From Lysinibacillus sp. FJAT-14745 (GTDB lineage: Bacteria > Bacillota > Bacilli > Bacillales_A > Planococcaceae), in assembly GCF_001275675.1 (NCBI RefSeq), contig NZ_LITM01000007.1, forward strand, positions 12,868-76,867: a DNA stretch of 64,000 bases, in the 5' to 3' direction. Made by a program: the position numbers and the translations under genes. Shown here piece after piece: positions 33,721-43,216 of the stretch (its first letter is position 1; each line of letters begins with the position of its first letter). Below the pieces are notes generated by a model that saw only the letters and a list, made by a program, of their open reading frames with translations, was not told the DNA's origin and ran no database searches.

Positions 33721-34644
33721 TTACTGTTCTGCTTGTAATTGACGTTCTTTTGTTGCTTCGTTAACTTGTTCATCAGCGTGATAGCTACTACGTACAAGTG
33801 GACCTGCTTCACAATGCTTAAATCCTTTTTCCATTGCGATTTTACGCAGTTTACCAAACTCTATTGGAGAATAATACTTTTTAACAGGCAAATGCTTTTT
33901 CGTTGGCTGTAAGTATTGACCAATTGTCATAATATCTACGTCATTTGCTCGTAAATCGTCCATAACTTCTAAAATTTCTTCTTCTGTTTCACCTAAGCCT
34001 ATCATTAAAGATGACTTTGTAGGGATGTCTGGTTGCATTTCTTTCGCCAAACGAAGAAAATCTAATGAGCGCTCATATTTTGCGCGTGCACGTACTCTCG
34101 GCGTTAAGCGACGTACTGTTTCAATATTATGATTTAAAATATCTGGCTTCGCATCCATTAAAATTTGAAGGTTCTCTTGCAGACCACCTAGATCTGACGG
34201 TAAAACTTCAATCGATGTAGACGGACTTTTACGACGAATCGCACGCACTGTTTCAGCTAATACTTGCGCACCGCCATCTTTTAAATCATCACGCGCTACC
34301 ATTGTAATAACAACGTGCTTCAAGTTCATAATTGCTACAGAATCTGCTACGCGTTCTGGCTCTGCTAAGTCTAACTCATTTGGTAAGCCTGTTTTAACAG
34401 CACAGAAACGACATGCACGTGTACAAACCGATCCAAGAATCATCATTGTTGCTGTACGTCGTTCACCCCAGCATTCATGAATATTAGGACAGCGTGCTTC
34501 CTCACATACTGTATGCAGATTTTTTTCACGCATGAGCTTCTTTAGCCCTTTATATTCATCATTTGTGTTTAATTTAATTTTTAACCAATCTGGTTTTCTT
34601 AAATATTCTTCTTTTCCTTTGCTTGTAGGTTTACAAGATGTCAT
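33721..34644 (-). CDS. lipA: Lipoyl synthase
   Basis: The 307-residue radical SAM enzyme inserts two sulfurs into octanoyl groups on carrier proteins such as GcvH, which is encoded in the same window. Two 4Fe-4S motifs are visible: the auxiliary cluster [12 protein letters not shown] and the radical [11 protein letters not shown]. The C-terminal RSSYHA supplies the serine ligand. One unusual residue is Met in [11 protein letters not shown], where Ser is common. The ATG at 34644 (AGGGGCG upstream) gives the standard [20 protein letters not shown] start. An in-frame extension to 34731 adds 29 hydrophobic residues without a Shine-Dalgarno. Confidence 0.94.
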   Translation of the reverse strand: MTSCKPTSKGKEEYLRKPDWLKIKLNTNDEYKGLKKLMREKNLHTVCEEARCPNIHECWGERRTATMMILGSVCTRACRFCAVKTGLPNELDLAEPERVADSVAIMNLKHVVITMVARDDLKDGGAQVLAETVRAIRRKSPSTSIEVLPSDLGGLQENLQILMDAKPDILNHNIETVRRLTPRVRARAKYERSLDFLRLAKEMQPDIPTKSSLMIGLGETEEEILEVMDDLRANDVDIMTIGQYLQPTKKHLPVKKYYSPIEFGKLRKIAMEKGFKHCEAGPLVRSSYHADEQVNEATKERQLQAEQ

Positions 34645-34740
34645 ACGGATATCGCCCCTATCAAATATATGCAGTTTTTCTATTACTATATTCACTGTTG
34701 TCAATGTAACATAATATACGAACTCCAACAACTATAACAA

Positions 34741-34977
34741 TCAATTACGCCTCGGCATAATTGCGTCCGGAATCGGCTTTGTGCTTAGGCCTGCGTGAGG
34801 GCCAACATGATGTTGGTCACTCAGTCGTTGCCACAGGGCGTGGCGTTCCTAGACTGAGTTCCTCTATTTCAGTGGGTGTTTGGACACCTGTACCTGTCAC
34901 TACGCTTTCGGTACAAAAGACATTTGTAGCTGACGCTTCGCTTTCGCTACCCAAAATACTTGCTGAAAGAAGTTAAA
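34741..34977 (-). repeat. F1 structured intergenic repeat, full copy C
   Basis: TTTAAC boundary at 34972-34977 (minus strand), six bases after the yunB stop codon. GGTGTTTGGACACC hairpin. Two 25-bp cassettes at 34890-34914 (closed by GTACC/GGTAC) and 34926-34950 (GTAGC/GCTAC). Nested hairpin 34820-34856: outer CTCAGTC/GACTGAG, inner GCCAC/GTGGC, loop AGGGC. P0 CCAACATGATGTTGG. Palindromic end ATTACGCCTCGGCATAAT. It separates yunB from lipA. Confidence 0.87.
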
Positions 34978-34982
34978 CATTT

Positions 34983-35771
34983 CTACTTTTTAGGCGAGAC
35001 AGGTATTTGAATTGAAGGTGCCCCTTCACTACCATTTGAATAAACATTTGGAACTGCCCCCCTTACTAAGCCCATCGCCACCGGAATATCCTGAGTAACG
35101 GTTGTTGTTTTACTAGCAAACGGGACAATAATTTGGACATTTACCTCTATATGAATCCCTACCGTCATATATGCGCTATTAATACCGAATTCAGTTATTG
35201 AAGAAGTAACTTCACTATGCACATTGCCAATGACATGAAAACGTATCGGAATTTTAGGTCCTAAGTTCCCAATTAAAGGGATATTAGTCGCCTGACTCAA
35301 TGGCATATAAAAAACTACCCCATTACCTTCATTAATCTTGTTATAATCATATTCAACATTATCAACATTTGGCAAATGCGACAACTCCCCTTGCTCTGCC
35401 TGCTCTAAATACAATTTTACTTGATTGACCGTTTCTGTTCGAACTCGATTTATCGTTTCTGTATTAATTTTCAAATCAGCATGGTTGCCAGGGGATACTT
35501 CTACAAGAACATCATTAACATCCATAACACTTGAAGTACGAGAATCAATCGCTTTACTCACAACGGAGGATGCAATCTTACCCGTTTGTATTTCAGCATA
35601 ATTTAAATAAGTCGGCATAAGCTTCTCATTTAAATAATAAATAAATAAAAAGACACCAATAATCATACAGACAACTAATAGGGTTAAACGATTCAACCCT
35701 TTTCCCTTTTTTCTATAGTTACCATAATTACTATATGATCGTAATTTCATCCTTTTTCGAGGGAAAAACAA
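34983..35771 (-). CDS. yunB: Sporulation protein YunB
   Basis: The 262-residue protein has one membrane anchor at about 28-48 (LTLLVVCMIIGVFLFIYYL) and a large outer domain (YAEIQTGKIASSVVSKAI, GVVFYMPLSQATNIPLIGNLGPKIPIRF). It matches YunB, a sigma-E-controlled protein needed for efficient spore formation in B. subtilis. Start choice: the TTG at 35771 has GGAGGAG at 5-6 nt, but that site lies in the upstream terminator stem. The ATG at 35750 has only AAAAAGG. The stop codon is followed within 6 bp by an F1 repeat. Confidence 0.85.
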   Translation of the reverse strand: MFFPRKRMKLRSYSNYGNYRKKGKGLNRLTLLVVCMIIGVFLFIYYLNEKLMPTYLNYAEIQTGKIASSVVSKAIDSRTSSVMDVNDVLVEVSPGNHADLKINTETINRVRTETVNQVKLYLEQAEQGELSHLPNVDNVEYDYNKINEGNGVVFYMPLSQATNIPLIGNLGPKIPIRFHVIGNVHSEVTSSITEFGINSAYMTVGIHIEVNVQIIVPFASKTTTVTQDIPVAMGLVRGAVPNVYSNGSEGAPSIQIPVSPKK

Positions 35772-35817
35772 AAAAATCTCCTCCTGTTCCATAAAGTATG
35801 AACAGGAGGAGATTTTT
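35772..35817 (-). terminator. Terminator of the HD-GYP gene, overlapping the yunB ribosome site
   Basis: A long stem AATCTCCTCCTGTTC / GAACAGGAGGAGATT ends in a T run on the minus strand. The descending arm contains the GGAGGAG that would serve the yunB TTG start. Confidence 0.85.
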
Positions 35818-36925
35818 ATTCGATTTTCGATGGTGCAACATAATCCGCTTCAACGCTTTCAATTGTTGCGGTTGGATAGTCCATTAAATTAATTTCATAT
35901 GTAGCTGTTAATATTTGATTTTGCTCCTCAAAGATACGAATCCACGGTAATGCTGCATTCAATGTATTTTGTCTTGATACAATACCTCGACGTCCATCCG
36001 ATAATCTTAAAATAACACCGTTAGGATAATGTACAACAGTCCGTTTCAATGCTTTCACGATACGTGCATCATATATAGTTCCAGAGCCTGCTTCTACGAT
36101 TGCTAGGCCTTGAGAAGGTAACATTTTTTCACGATAGACACGACTTGTAGTCACCGCATCAAAGACGTCTGCTACACCGATAATTTTTGCAAACGGATGA
36201 ATTTCAAAATCAACTAAGCCTCGTGGATAGCCGCTCCCATCAATCCGTTCATGATGTTGGAAGGCACAATGTGCAACAATCAATGATATGGAATGTAAAT
36301 TGCGTAACAAATCAAAACCATATCGAGTATGCTGCTTCATCGTTTCAAATTCCTCACTAGTTAGGCGCCCAGGTTTTGTCAGGATCTCTTTTGGTACCAT
36401 AAGCTTCCCTATGTCATGTAACAAAGCGCCAATCCCAATTAAACGTAAATCCTCAACTGAGTATCCAAGCTCTTTAGCAATCGCTATCGAATAAAGAGTA
36501 ACTTGAAAAGAGTGTTGATATAAATATTCATCAAATAAATACGCATCTGTTAGTATTGTTAAAATTTCATCATTGCCACTAACTGCCGACAGTAACTCAT
36601 CTACAATTGAGACAATTGCTTTTGATTGTTGATCAAGCACATAAGAGGCATTTACTGGATTTAAACCATTGATTGATTGGAAAGATTCTTTAATGGTTGA
36701 AATTGCTTTATTTCGAATAACTGCTGGAACTGTTTCCTGTACTTCAATACCTTTAGAAATTTCATCATCAATATATAAATAATTCATATTTAATTGTTGA
36801 AGTCTTTGTATGATACGTTCATTAATGACAACATCTTTCTTTAAAAGAGGGTGTCCCGCCTCATTCCAAATGGTTCTTGCTAATACCATTCCTTCTTTTA
36901 ACACATCGATTGAAATTAATCGCAT
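35816..36925 (-). CDS. HD-GYP domain phosphodiesterase (cyclic di-GMP type)
   Basis: The 369-residue protein has an amino-terminal beta-rich DUF3391-like part (MRLISIDVLKEGMVLARTIW) and a central HD-GYP domain at about 110-280. Key motifs are LLHDIGKLMVPKEIL, HHERIDGSGYPRGL (the GYP motif is intact) and ADVFDAVTTSRVYRE. Metal-binding His and Asp residues are present, so cyclic di-GMP hydrolysis is likely. No membrane segment. It lies between yunD and yunB. It could act on any cyclic di-GMP signal feeding the pseudo-GGDEF polysaccharide locus at 52.8-59.3 kb, which is inference. Confidence 0.88.
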   Translation of the reverse strand: MRLISIDVLKEGMVLARTIWNEAGHPLLKKDVVINERIIQRLQQLNMNYLYIDDEISKGIEVQETVPAVIRNKAISTIKESFQSINGLNPVNASYVLDQQSKAIVSIVDELLSAVSGNDEILTILTDAYLFDEYLYQHSFQVTLYSIAIAKELGYSVEDLRLIGIGALLHDIGKLMVPKEILTKPGRLTSEEFETMKQHTRYGFDLLRNLHSISLIVAHCAFQHHERIDGSGYPRGLVDFEIHPFAKIIGVADVFDAVTTSRVYREKMLPSQGLAIVEAGSGTIYDARIVKALKRTVVHYPNGVILRLSDGRRGIVSRQNTLNAALPWIRIFEEQNQILTATYEINLMDYPTATIESVEADYVAPSKIE

Positions 36926-36966
36926 GACCTTTTCCCCAATCCGTTCTAAAAGCGTTTTATCTACTA

Positions 36967-38331
36967 TTACTGAAAGAATCTTTGCCCATAATCTATCATA
37001 ATGTTTCTTAAAAATTCTGGTAGAATATATTTTTTCTTAGCATATTTAAAGCTTGGATAAAAATAACCGAACGTAAACAAGTCAAGTGTTACTAGTTTAT
37101 AAATTCGATCGTTATCTGCAAGCTTCCCATTAATAAGTAATTGGCGATCTTCATTCATTGAAAAGCCATAAGTTAACATCTTCCCAAAGATAACGCCTCT
37201 AAACCCTAATCCCTTTAGCTCAATATAGGGCCATTCTTCATTTTTAGATTGCTGAAAAATTTCTTTCATTTCAGCAACTGATAATTCAATCGTACATAAA
37301 TTTATAGGATGTGGGAAAATTCTATGCAAATCTAGTGCCGTCACTGTTCCCTTAGGTAAACCATCTAAAAAAATACCCGCGTTAAATAACGCACAATCCG
37401 CTCCACTTTTCTCTAAAATGGCCCGCGCAAACAAATCGGATAATTGCGAATAATGGAACCATTCCTTATTGTACGATCTTTTCGTAGTGAATACTGGAAT
37501 ATCAAGTAATTGTTTGCCTTCTTTTTCTAAAGACTGAACGATTTCATCTTCATTTTTAACCGTAGGCAACTCTTTATTATGAATTAAAGTATCCTTTTTT
37601 TCAACAATTTTCCTAGAATTTTTATCATATTCTAACAAAAGATGGCCCGTATATTGTCCAAATTTCCCTCCACCTGTTAATAAAACGCCATTAATCAGCT
37701 TGCCATTTGGAAGAACATGGTGTGTATGTGAACCGAATATAACATCTATTTCTGGGCATTCCTCAGCTAAAAGCTCATCCTCTGTTATTCCTAAATGAGA
37801 CAAACAAACAATAATATCTACTTCTTTACGAAGCTGATATGCTAAGCGAATAAGTGTGCTTCGTGCAACATCTATCTCCCAATTTAATTCCTTATAATAA
37901 ATTTCAAACATAGCAGTTGCTGCAATAACCGCAACCTTTGTACCATAAGCAGTCGTTAACACAACATACGGCTTCATCCACGCTGGATTTGTTCCATGTG
38001 AAGCATTTACATTGGCAACTACTACGTCAAAAGCTGCTTCATCATATAGATGGTACAGCTCCTCATGGGACAATGTTATCCCTTCATTATTACCAATTGT
38101 CACTACGTCGTAGCCAGCTTCATTCAATAACCTTACATTGCCCTTACCGACTGTTGCTTCTGTATAAATATTTGAACGATCTAAATGATCGCCGACATCA
38201 AATAAATAGCTTGTTTCTCCTATGGTTGTTAGCTTAGAACGCATTTCTTTCACATAGCTTTGCATTCGTGGCCAATACTTAAAATGACTGTGCAAATCAT
38301 TCGTGTGAAAAATATGAATTTTTTCCAGCAA
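36967..38331 (-). CDS. yunD: Metallophosphatase / 5'-nucleotidase family protein YunD
   Basis: The 454-residue protein has an amino calcineurin-like domain (HTNDLHSHFKYW, DVGDHLDRSN, TIGNNEG, LSHLG, GSHTHHVLPNG) with the dimetal ligands, and a C-terminal 5'-nucleotidase domain from about 290. No signal peptide is present, unlike secreted UshA or YfkN, so it is cytoplasmic as in B. subtilis YunD. The natural substrate is unclear. Confidence 0.88.
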   Translation of the reverse strand: MLEKIHIFHTNDLHSHFKYWPRMQSYVKEMRSKLTTIGETSYLFDVGDHLDRSNIYTEATVGKGNVRLLNEAGYDVVTIGNNEGITLSHEELYHLYDEAAFDVVVANVNASHGTNPAWMKPYVVLTTAYGTKVAVIAATAMFEIYYKELNWEIDVARSTLIRLAYQLRKEVDIIVCLSHLGITEDELLAEECPEIDVIFGSHTHHVLPNGKLINGVLLTGGGKFGQYTGHLLLEYDKNSRKIVEKKDTLIHNKELPTVKNEDEIVQSLEKEGKQLLDIPVFTTKRSYNKEWFHYSQLSDLFARAILEKSGADCALFNAGIFLDGLPKGTVTALDLHRIFPHPINLCTIELSVAEMKEIFQQSKNEEWPYIELKGLGFRGVIFGKMLTYGFSMNEDRQLLINGKLADNDRIYKLVTLDLFTFGYFYPSFKYAKKKYILPEFLRNIMIDYGQRFFQ

Positions 38332-38392
38332 TTAAGCCACCTCTTCTTTAAAATAGCTTCTATATCTGTAGAAGACTTGCTTTAAATCAATA

Positions 38393-39214
38393 TTACAATA
38401 AACCTTCGATAATAGAACGAATTCCTAGTAATAATAAAATAACTCGAAGCGCTACTACAAGCGTATCTGATTTAATTCTTTTATTTAATGCTGCCCCTAT
38501 TTTTGCTCCAATATAAGCTCCTGGAATAACAGGAATCGTATAGAGCCATGGAACGTGTCCTAAATAAATATGGCTCGCTGAATTGACAATCGACGATAAA
38601 AATACCATGAACATCGATGTTGCCACTGCAACGTGTGGTGGGAATAAAAATAAAATAATCATGGCAGGCACGATCATCGAGCCTCCACCGATACCAAATA
38701 ATCCAGAGGCAAAGCCAATGCAAAATGTTAATGCAATGGCAAACCAAATGGGATACCCATAGACAAAGGTATTTCCTTCTTTATCTTTGAATTCCAGTTG
38801 CATGCCGTTTTTTACAAACCATTCTACAGGTTTCAATCGATCCCGTACAAGTAATATCGTCGCCAAAATGATTAGTAAAATACCAAAATACAAATTAAAT
38901 GATGGTAAATCTAGTCCCTTATTTACCCATGCACCTAGCATCGTTCCAGGAATACTTCCTATAAAAAATATCCAACCGCTTTTATAATCCACTGTTTTAG
39001 ATTTCATATAGCTTAAAGTAGAGGCCAGTCCAGTGAAAATCATCATGACAACAGATAAACCAACCACTTTTTGAGGAGTGATATCTGGAATCATCCCTAA
39101 ATTTAATCCAACGAATAATGTTGCTGGGACTAAGATAACTCCTCCACCAAGCCCAACCAACGAGCCAATTAATCCAGACAATAATGCAATAATAGCTAAA
39201 AGAATAAATTCCAT
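38393..39214 (-). CDS. yunE: TauE/SafE family anion permease (YunE)
   Basis: The 273-residue protein has about eight membrane helices and the paired family motifs GLIGSLVGLGGGVILVP and GFASGLFGIGGGSMIVPAM. TauE/SafE proteins move sulfite or organosulfonates; the direction and substrate here are unknown. The start ATG overlaps the stop codon of yunF (TAATG), so the two are coupled. Confidence 0.9.
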   Translation of the reverse strand: MEFILLAIIALLSGLIGSLVGLGGGVILVPATLFVGLNLGMIPDITPQKVVGLSVVMMIFTGLASTLSYMKSKTVDYKSGWIFFIGSIPGTMLGAWVNKGLDLPSFNLYFGILLIILATILLVRDRLKPVEWFVKNGMQLEFKDKEGNTFVYGYPIWFAIALTFCIGFASGLFGIGGGSMIVPAMIILFLFPPHVAVATSMFMVFLSSIVNSASHIYLGHVPWLYTIPVIPGAYIGAKIGAALNKRIKSDTLVVALRVILLLLGIRSIIEGLL

Positions 39215-40071
39215 TATAGTTCCCCTTCAAACATATTTAATTGTTTAGGCGCTAACCCTACATCTCTAATCGCTAAAATCCCCTGAAACTCCTTTGCATT
39301 TTTCGCAGCATGAAGTCCTGAATTATTATTAAATAATACATACAGTTCCTGTACTTCTGATTGAAGATGTTTCACATGCTGTCCAAGCTGCTGCAATTCT
39401 TCACGATTGTAATCATATAAAAAGCGAACCTTCCGCCAGTTTTCGGCATTACCAGCATTGCGCCATCCATGAATGTTACGTCCATGAATACGTACAAGTG
39501 CCTTAGCCGTAGTAACAGTAGGATAAAATGGTACAGAACCTACGCCAGCCTGTGGTTCATCACAAATTGTATGAATGAATTGATGCTCTCGTAAAAAACT
39601 CATTGTTTGCTGCACGACATTGTCCGCATACCAAGTCTTATTGCGAAACTCAATCGCTACGTCAAAGCCCTTGAGCTGCTGCCTAATATATTTTAAATAT
39701 TGTACATTTTTCGCCTGACAATCAAACCACGGTGGAAATTGTGCTAGCACCATCGCTAGCTTCCCATAACGTTTAAATTCATTGGCACATTCGATAAAGG
39801 CATTAAACATGTCATTCTTCGATTCAAACGGTATGTCACCACGTAAATGGCCTGTCATCCCTTGATAGGCCTTCACAACAAAACGAAAATTTTCGGGTGT
39901 ATCCTCACACCATTTCCGTACATTTTCTTTAGAAGGTATGGCATAAAAAGAAGTATCTACTTCGACTGTTAAAAAGTGACCTGTATAATCGAATAATTTG
40001 TCCTTTGAGGCAGTCACTTCACTATAAAGCGAAGGATGATCACCCCATCCAGATAATCCAACTATAATCAT
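39214..40071 (-). CDS. yunF: DUF72 family protein YunF
   Basis: The 285-residue TIM-barrel-like DUF72 protein has MIIVGLSGWGDHPSLY at the start, VEVDTSFYAIPSKENVRKWCEDTPENFRFVVKA, VAIEFRNKTWY and LYVLFNNNSG. The function is unknown. The ATG at 40071 has GGAGGGGG at good spacing; an in-frame ATG at 40110 contains that site. Coupled to yunE. Confidence 0.88.
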   Translation of the reverse strand: MIIVGLSGWGDHPSLYSEVTASKDKLFDYTGHFLTVEVDTSFYAIPSKENVRKWCEDTPENFRFVVKAYQGMTGHLRGDIPFESKNDMFNAFIECANEFKRYGKLAMVLAQFPPWFDCQAKNVQYLKYIRQQLKGFDVAIEFRNKTWYADNVVQQTMSFLREHQFIHTICDEPQAGVGSVPFYPTVTTAKALVRIHGRNIHGWRNAGNAENWRKVRFLYDYNREELQQLGQHVKHLQSEVQELYVLFNNNSGLHAAKNAKEFQGILAIRDVGLAPKQLNMFEGEL

Positions 40072-40214
40072 GTGACCCCCTCCTCCATGTACATTTATCA
40101 TAGCATACACTTTCTAACTAAATATAAACGTATCGTAAAAAAACACAGCTCATAATTTAGGGGCAAAGATAGAAATTACCATCATTTTCCCATATGATAA
40201 AGTAAAGGATTATC

Positions 40215-40495
40215 TCATCATAGCGTGGGGTTGATTTCCGTTCCGGCTGGGCGCTTTGTTGCTGACGCTTCGCTTTCGCACAGAGCAAAGCTTCCTGGGG
40301 GCGTTCGATGAGCCGCTTCGCTTCGCTGCAGGGTCTCGGGGCAACAGGATGTTGGTCACGAAGGCGTTATCACAGGACGTGATGCTTTTAGCCTTCGTTC
40401 CTCTATTGCTAATCCCCAAGGAGTCGCCCAGCCTCCACTCCAATCAACTTATACCTACAATTTACGTTTTTATAAATGTCATTCTAAACTTTGGT
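40215..40495 (+). repeat. F2 structured intergenic repeat, full copy g
   Basis: Left core CATAGCGTGGGGTTGATTTC, a TTGCTGACGCTTCGCTTTCG cassette and GGGGGCGTTCGATGAGCCGC. P0 CAACAGGATGTTG. Nested hairpin 40358-40397 with outer CGAAGGC/GCCTTCG, inner ATCAC/GTGAT, loop AGGAC. Right end AAGGAGTCGCCCAGCCTCCA and tail to GATGAGTCAAAAT. It fills most of the gap between yunF and the GNAT gene. Confidence 0.85.
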
Positions 40496-40542
40496 GATGA
40501 GTCAAAATATATGAAATTTAACACGAAGGGGATTTGATTGAG

Positions 40543-41367
40543 ATGATTACTGAGCTACAGCAAAATGAATTTTACAGGTGTAAAGAACTGTTGAATAAGC
40601 AAGGCCAATTAGAAGTTCAAGCAGTTGTAGAGGGAGTAAATCCTGGACGAATATTTGTGGATAATATCGACACACCACGTACAGCACTTATTTGGTTAGG
40701 CAACAATGATGGATTTTTATTTATAGGGAATGAAGATAATGAACAATTTAATAATCAAATAAATGGTTTTGTAGATCGAGTAATTGTACCCGAAGCGAAA
40801 AAAGTGGGGTTACATTACTTCGAAGGTATTGGTAACCATCCAAAGTGGAATCAAACGATTGAAAAAATATTTAAACATCGTGAACTTGGTAGTTGGAAGC
40901 AAAGAGTTTATAAGCTACATAAAAATAACTATATAGCAAATAATGAGCCCGATATTAAAGAAGGATACACTGTTTTAAAAATAGATAACGCTCTATTTAA
41001 CGATAACACAATTAAAAACCCTGAATATTTACAGTCAAAAATATTATCGTTTTGGTCTTCTCCTGAGTGTTTCTTGAATGAAGGAATTGGATATTGTGTC
41101 GTTTACAAACATCACATTATTAGTCTTTGTTTTTCAGGCTTTGTAGTTGAAAATGTCCACTGTATTGACATTGAAACATTAGAAGCTCACCAAGGAAACA
41201 AATTAGCCCAAAAGTTAGCTCATTATTTTGTAAAAGATTGTTTGGCCCAAGGTTCGACCCCATATTGGGATTGTATGGATTCAAACAAGCCTTCCATCGC
41301 TGTAGCAAAAAATATAGGGTTTACCAATGTTTTTAACTATGTAGGATACGAATTTTCATTCAACTAA
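40543..41367 (+). CDS. GNAT-family N-acetyltransferase
   Basis: The 274-residue protein has a divergent amino half (ALIWLGNNDGFLFIGNEDN) and a C-terminal GNAT core. The acetyl-CoA loop is ETLEAHQGNKLAQKLAHYFV, followed by GSTPYWDCMDSNKPSIAVAKNIGF. It resembles the two-domain GNAT_acetyltran group. The substrate is unknown. Start uncertain: ATG 40543 or TTG 40534, with AAGGGG upstream of both. It lies in an accessory interval between yunF and suf. Confidence 0.8.
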   Translation: MITELQQNEFYRCKELLNKQGQLEVQAVVEGVNPGRIFVDNIDTPRTALIWLGNNDGFLFIGNEDNEQFNNQINGFVDRVIVPEAKKVGLHYFEGIGNHPKWNQTIEKIFKHRELGSWKQRVYKLHKNNYIANNEPDIKEGYTVLKIDNALFNDNTIKNPEYLQSKILSFWSSPECFLNEGIGYCVVYKHHIISLCFSGFVVENVHCIDIETLEAHQGNKLAQKLAHYFVKDCLAQGSTPYWDCMDSNKPSIAVAKNIGFTNVFNYVGYEFSFN

Positions 41368-41472
41368 AAATGTTAAAACCTCGCTAAATATAAAGGATCT
41401 ACCACGTTTACAAACACTTGATTATTTTTAAAGGCGTCTTTTGTTTAAAAAAGAAAAAAAGTGGGGATGCAA

Positions 41473-41823
41473 ATGTACATTTTTATCGGGATAATTATCT
41501 TCTTTCTAATCATTTTTGTTGCACTATGGATATTACCACTGAAGTATCAAAAGATTGAATGGATTGAAACGAACGCGCAAATTATCGACAGTGATTTTTC
41601 ACACCGAACAGTTGGCCATGAGATTACATATGCAAAAGGAGAATCAAGGCGTAGAATAAAGTTCACAGTACAATTTACGTCATTACAAAATAAATCAATC
41701 ACTGTCACGAGCAAAGTATGGACATATACGAAAAATCGTGCTTTTTTTGAGGAAGGACAATGGGTGACGATTCTTTATAATAAAAAGAAGCCCCAACAGT
41801 TTAAACTCAAATATCAAATATAG
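41473..41823 (+). CDS. Small membrane-anchored protein, DUF3592-like, unknown
   Basis: The 116-residue protein has one amino-terminal membrane helix (residues 3-22) and a beta-rich domain (INAQIIDSDF-like, RRRIKFTVQFTSLQNKSITV, WVTILYNKKKPQQFKL). The layout recalls DUF3592 proteins, but I am not sure. The ATG at 41473 has GGGG at 6-nt spacing; in-frame ATG 41467 and GTG 41461 are alternatives. Confidence 0.6.
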   Translation: MYIFIGIIIFFLIIFVALWILPLKYQKIEWIETNAQIIDSDFSHRTVGHEITYAKGESRRRIKFTVQFTSLQNKSITVTSKVWTYTKNRAFFEEGQWVTILYNKKKPQQFKLKYQI

Positions 41824-42237
41824 AAGGTTACTGTATTAAATGAATAGGAGATAATTCTTTTTTCCACCGGTTGAATCATCATAAAATAAACATCAAGATT
41901 TCAAAAGTAGAATTTACCTACTCAGCATAGAACTACTGAAAGAAATTCAAGGTCGTTACTATCTCTTTATTCAATTTATAACCCATTTTCATTACTAACT
42001 CTTGTCCCATAGAAAAAACACCTTCACGTTGGTTACATAAGGTGTCATACCCGCTTTTCAACGAAAGGTGTTTTTATTTATCTTAAAATTTCTAGGTCAG
42101 TACATTGCTGCGCTTGACATGCCCATCTTATTCTTGCAGAATTATCACCCAACGAGGCAACACGAGAAATGATTTTGCACAACTACCTATACACAAAGCA
42201 TAAGATAAGTTGATGGTTAAACAAAAGGAGGACAATG
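41824..42237 (+). other. Intergenic region before the ferritin-like gene
   Basis: No gene seen. It contains the hairpin at 42013-42076 and the Shine-Dalgarno AAAAGGAGGA at 42225. Confidence 0.5.
42013..42076. terminator. Terminator-like long hairpin
   Basis: AAAAAACACCTTCACGTTG (42013-42031) pairs with CAACGAAAGGTGTTTTT (42059-42075) with a small internal mismatch; T runs in both directions. Confidence 0.65.
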
Positions 42238-42705
42238 ATGTATCCAAATCAATACTATTATCATTATGCTCCACAGCATAATAGTACCTATCCTATGCAA
42301 AACGATACTCAACTTGTAAATGATATTCAGAAGGCAATTAATGCTGAGTATAGTGCTACTGCTTGTTATGAGAAGTTAGCTAAGATCGCACCTTCTGAGG
42401 ATGAAAAGTATAGAATACTTGAGATACAAAAGGATGAAATACGCCATCTCGAGGAATTCAGCAAAATTTATACGAATTTAACAGGAAAAAAGCCCTCATA
42501 TCAAATAATTGAGGAATGTCCGGACAACTATAAGGCCGGAATAGAATTTGCTTTTAAAGATGAACAAGAAACCGTTGATTCTTATTTAGATATAGCAGAT
42601 AAAGCAAATGATCCAATGATTAAAGAAAGATTTCGACGTGCAGCAGCAGACGAGCAAAATCACGCTGTGTGGTTTTTGTTTTTTTTTCAAAAAGCCCCGA
42701 GATAA
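42238..42705 (+). CDS. Ferritin-like (rubrerythrin-type) four-helix protein, frameshifted
   Basis: The 155 residues comprise a Tyr/His/Gln-rich start and a ferritin-like diiron domain. One bundle half is INAEYSATACYEKLAKIA..EDEKYRILEIQKDEIRHLEEF (ExxH in EIRHLEE). The other is AFKDEQETVDSYLDIAD..ERFRRAAADEQNHAVWFLF (ExxH-like DEQNHAVW). The frame then runs through nine Ts (42679-42687) and stops 6 codons later. The overlapping frame continues for about 140 further codons, suggesting one original gene of about 292 codons (42238-43112). Similar domains bind iron or sense oxidants; the role is unknown. Confidence 0.7.
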   Translation: MYPNQYYYHYAPQHNSTYPMQNDTQLVNDIQKAINAEYSATACYEKLAKIAPSEDEKYRILEIQKDEIRHLEEFSKIYTNLTGKKPSYQIIEECPDNYKAGIEFAFKDEQETVDSYLDIADKANDPMIKERFRRAAADEQNHAVWFLFFFQKAPR

Positions 42706-43112
42706 CACTTATTAATAGGGAAACTCAAAATTACGATCATCAAGATCCATTACAACCTTCTCTATTAACATCCCCTCAAATGTTGGGTGAATACTTAACC
42801 CAATCAATTTTTGATAATTTTCTAGGAAACTTCCACTATATTAATCGTACATTGGGGCATATAAATGCTTTATTACCATTTTTCGAACGTAATTGGGTAC
42901 CGTTATCTAATGACGAATCGCAGTTATTCGTAACAAACTCAGAAAACAATAAAATAGCCTATGTGGCTAGGAGTCAGAGGGAAAAAGACAATATATCTAT
43001 GTACGAAACGTTTATAGCATTTAATGTTCCTAATGATGATTTTCCAACTGTTTTTCCTCAACTTTATAACGGCTCTTTGAACCATCAAAACAACATTAGG
43101 TACTTACCTTGA
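42669..43112 (+). pseudogene. Out-of-frame continuation of the ferritin-like gene
   Basis: The frame -1 to the ferritin-like gene, entered at the T9 tract, gives SKSPEITLINRETQNYDHQD and a further 120 residues (FHYINRTLGHINALLPFFER, YETFIAFNVPNDDFPTVFPQ). There is no Shine-Dalgarno of its own, so it is most easily read as the 3' part of the same gene after a one-base loss. The C-terminal part matches no domain I know. Confidence 0.6.
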
Positions 43113-43124
43113 AGACAAAAAAGA

Positions 43125-43155
43125 AAGGAGACGAACTTCAAAAGTTCATCTCCTT
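43125..43155 (-). terminator. Terminator of the suf operon
   Basis: A 14-bp stem AAGGAGACGAACTT / AAGTTCATCTCCTT with one mismatch, followed on the minus strand by TTTCTTTTTTG. Confidence 0.85.
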
Positions 43156-43216
43156 CAATCTAAAATTGAATCAAATCGATATGAAATTTACACATCAATT
43201 GATTATAAAGTTTTTA

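Noticed and set aside
34645-34731. Amino-terminal extension of LipA
   Set aside because: The added residues are hydrophobic and unlike LipA, and only the ATG at 34644 has a ribosome site.
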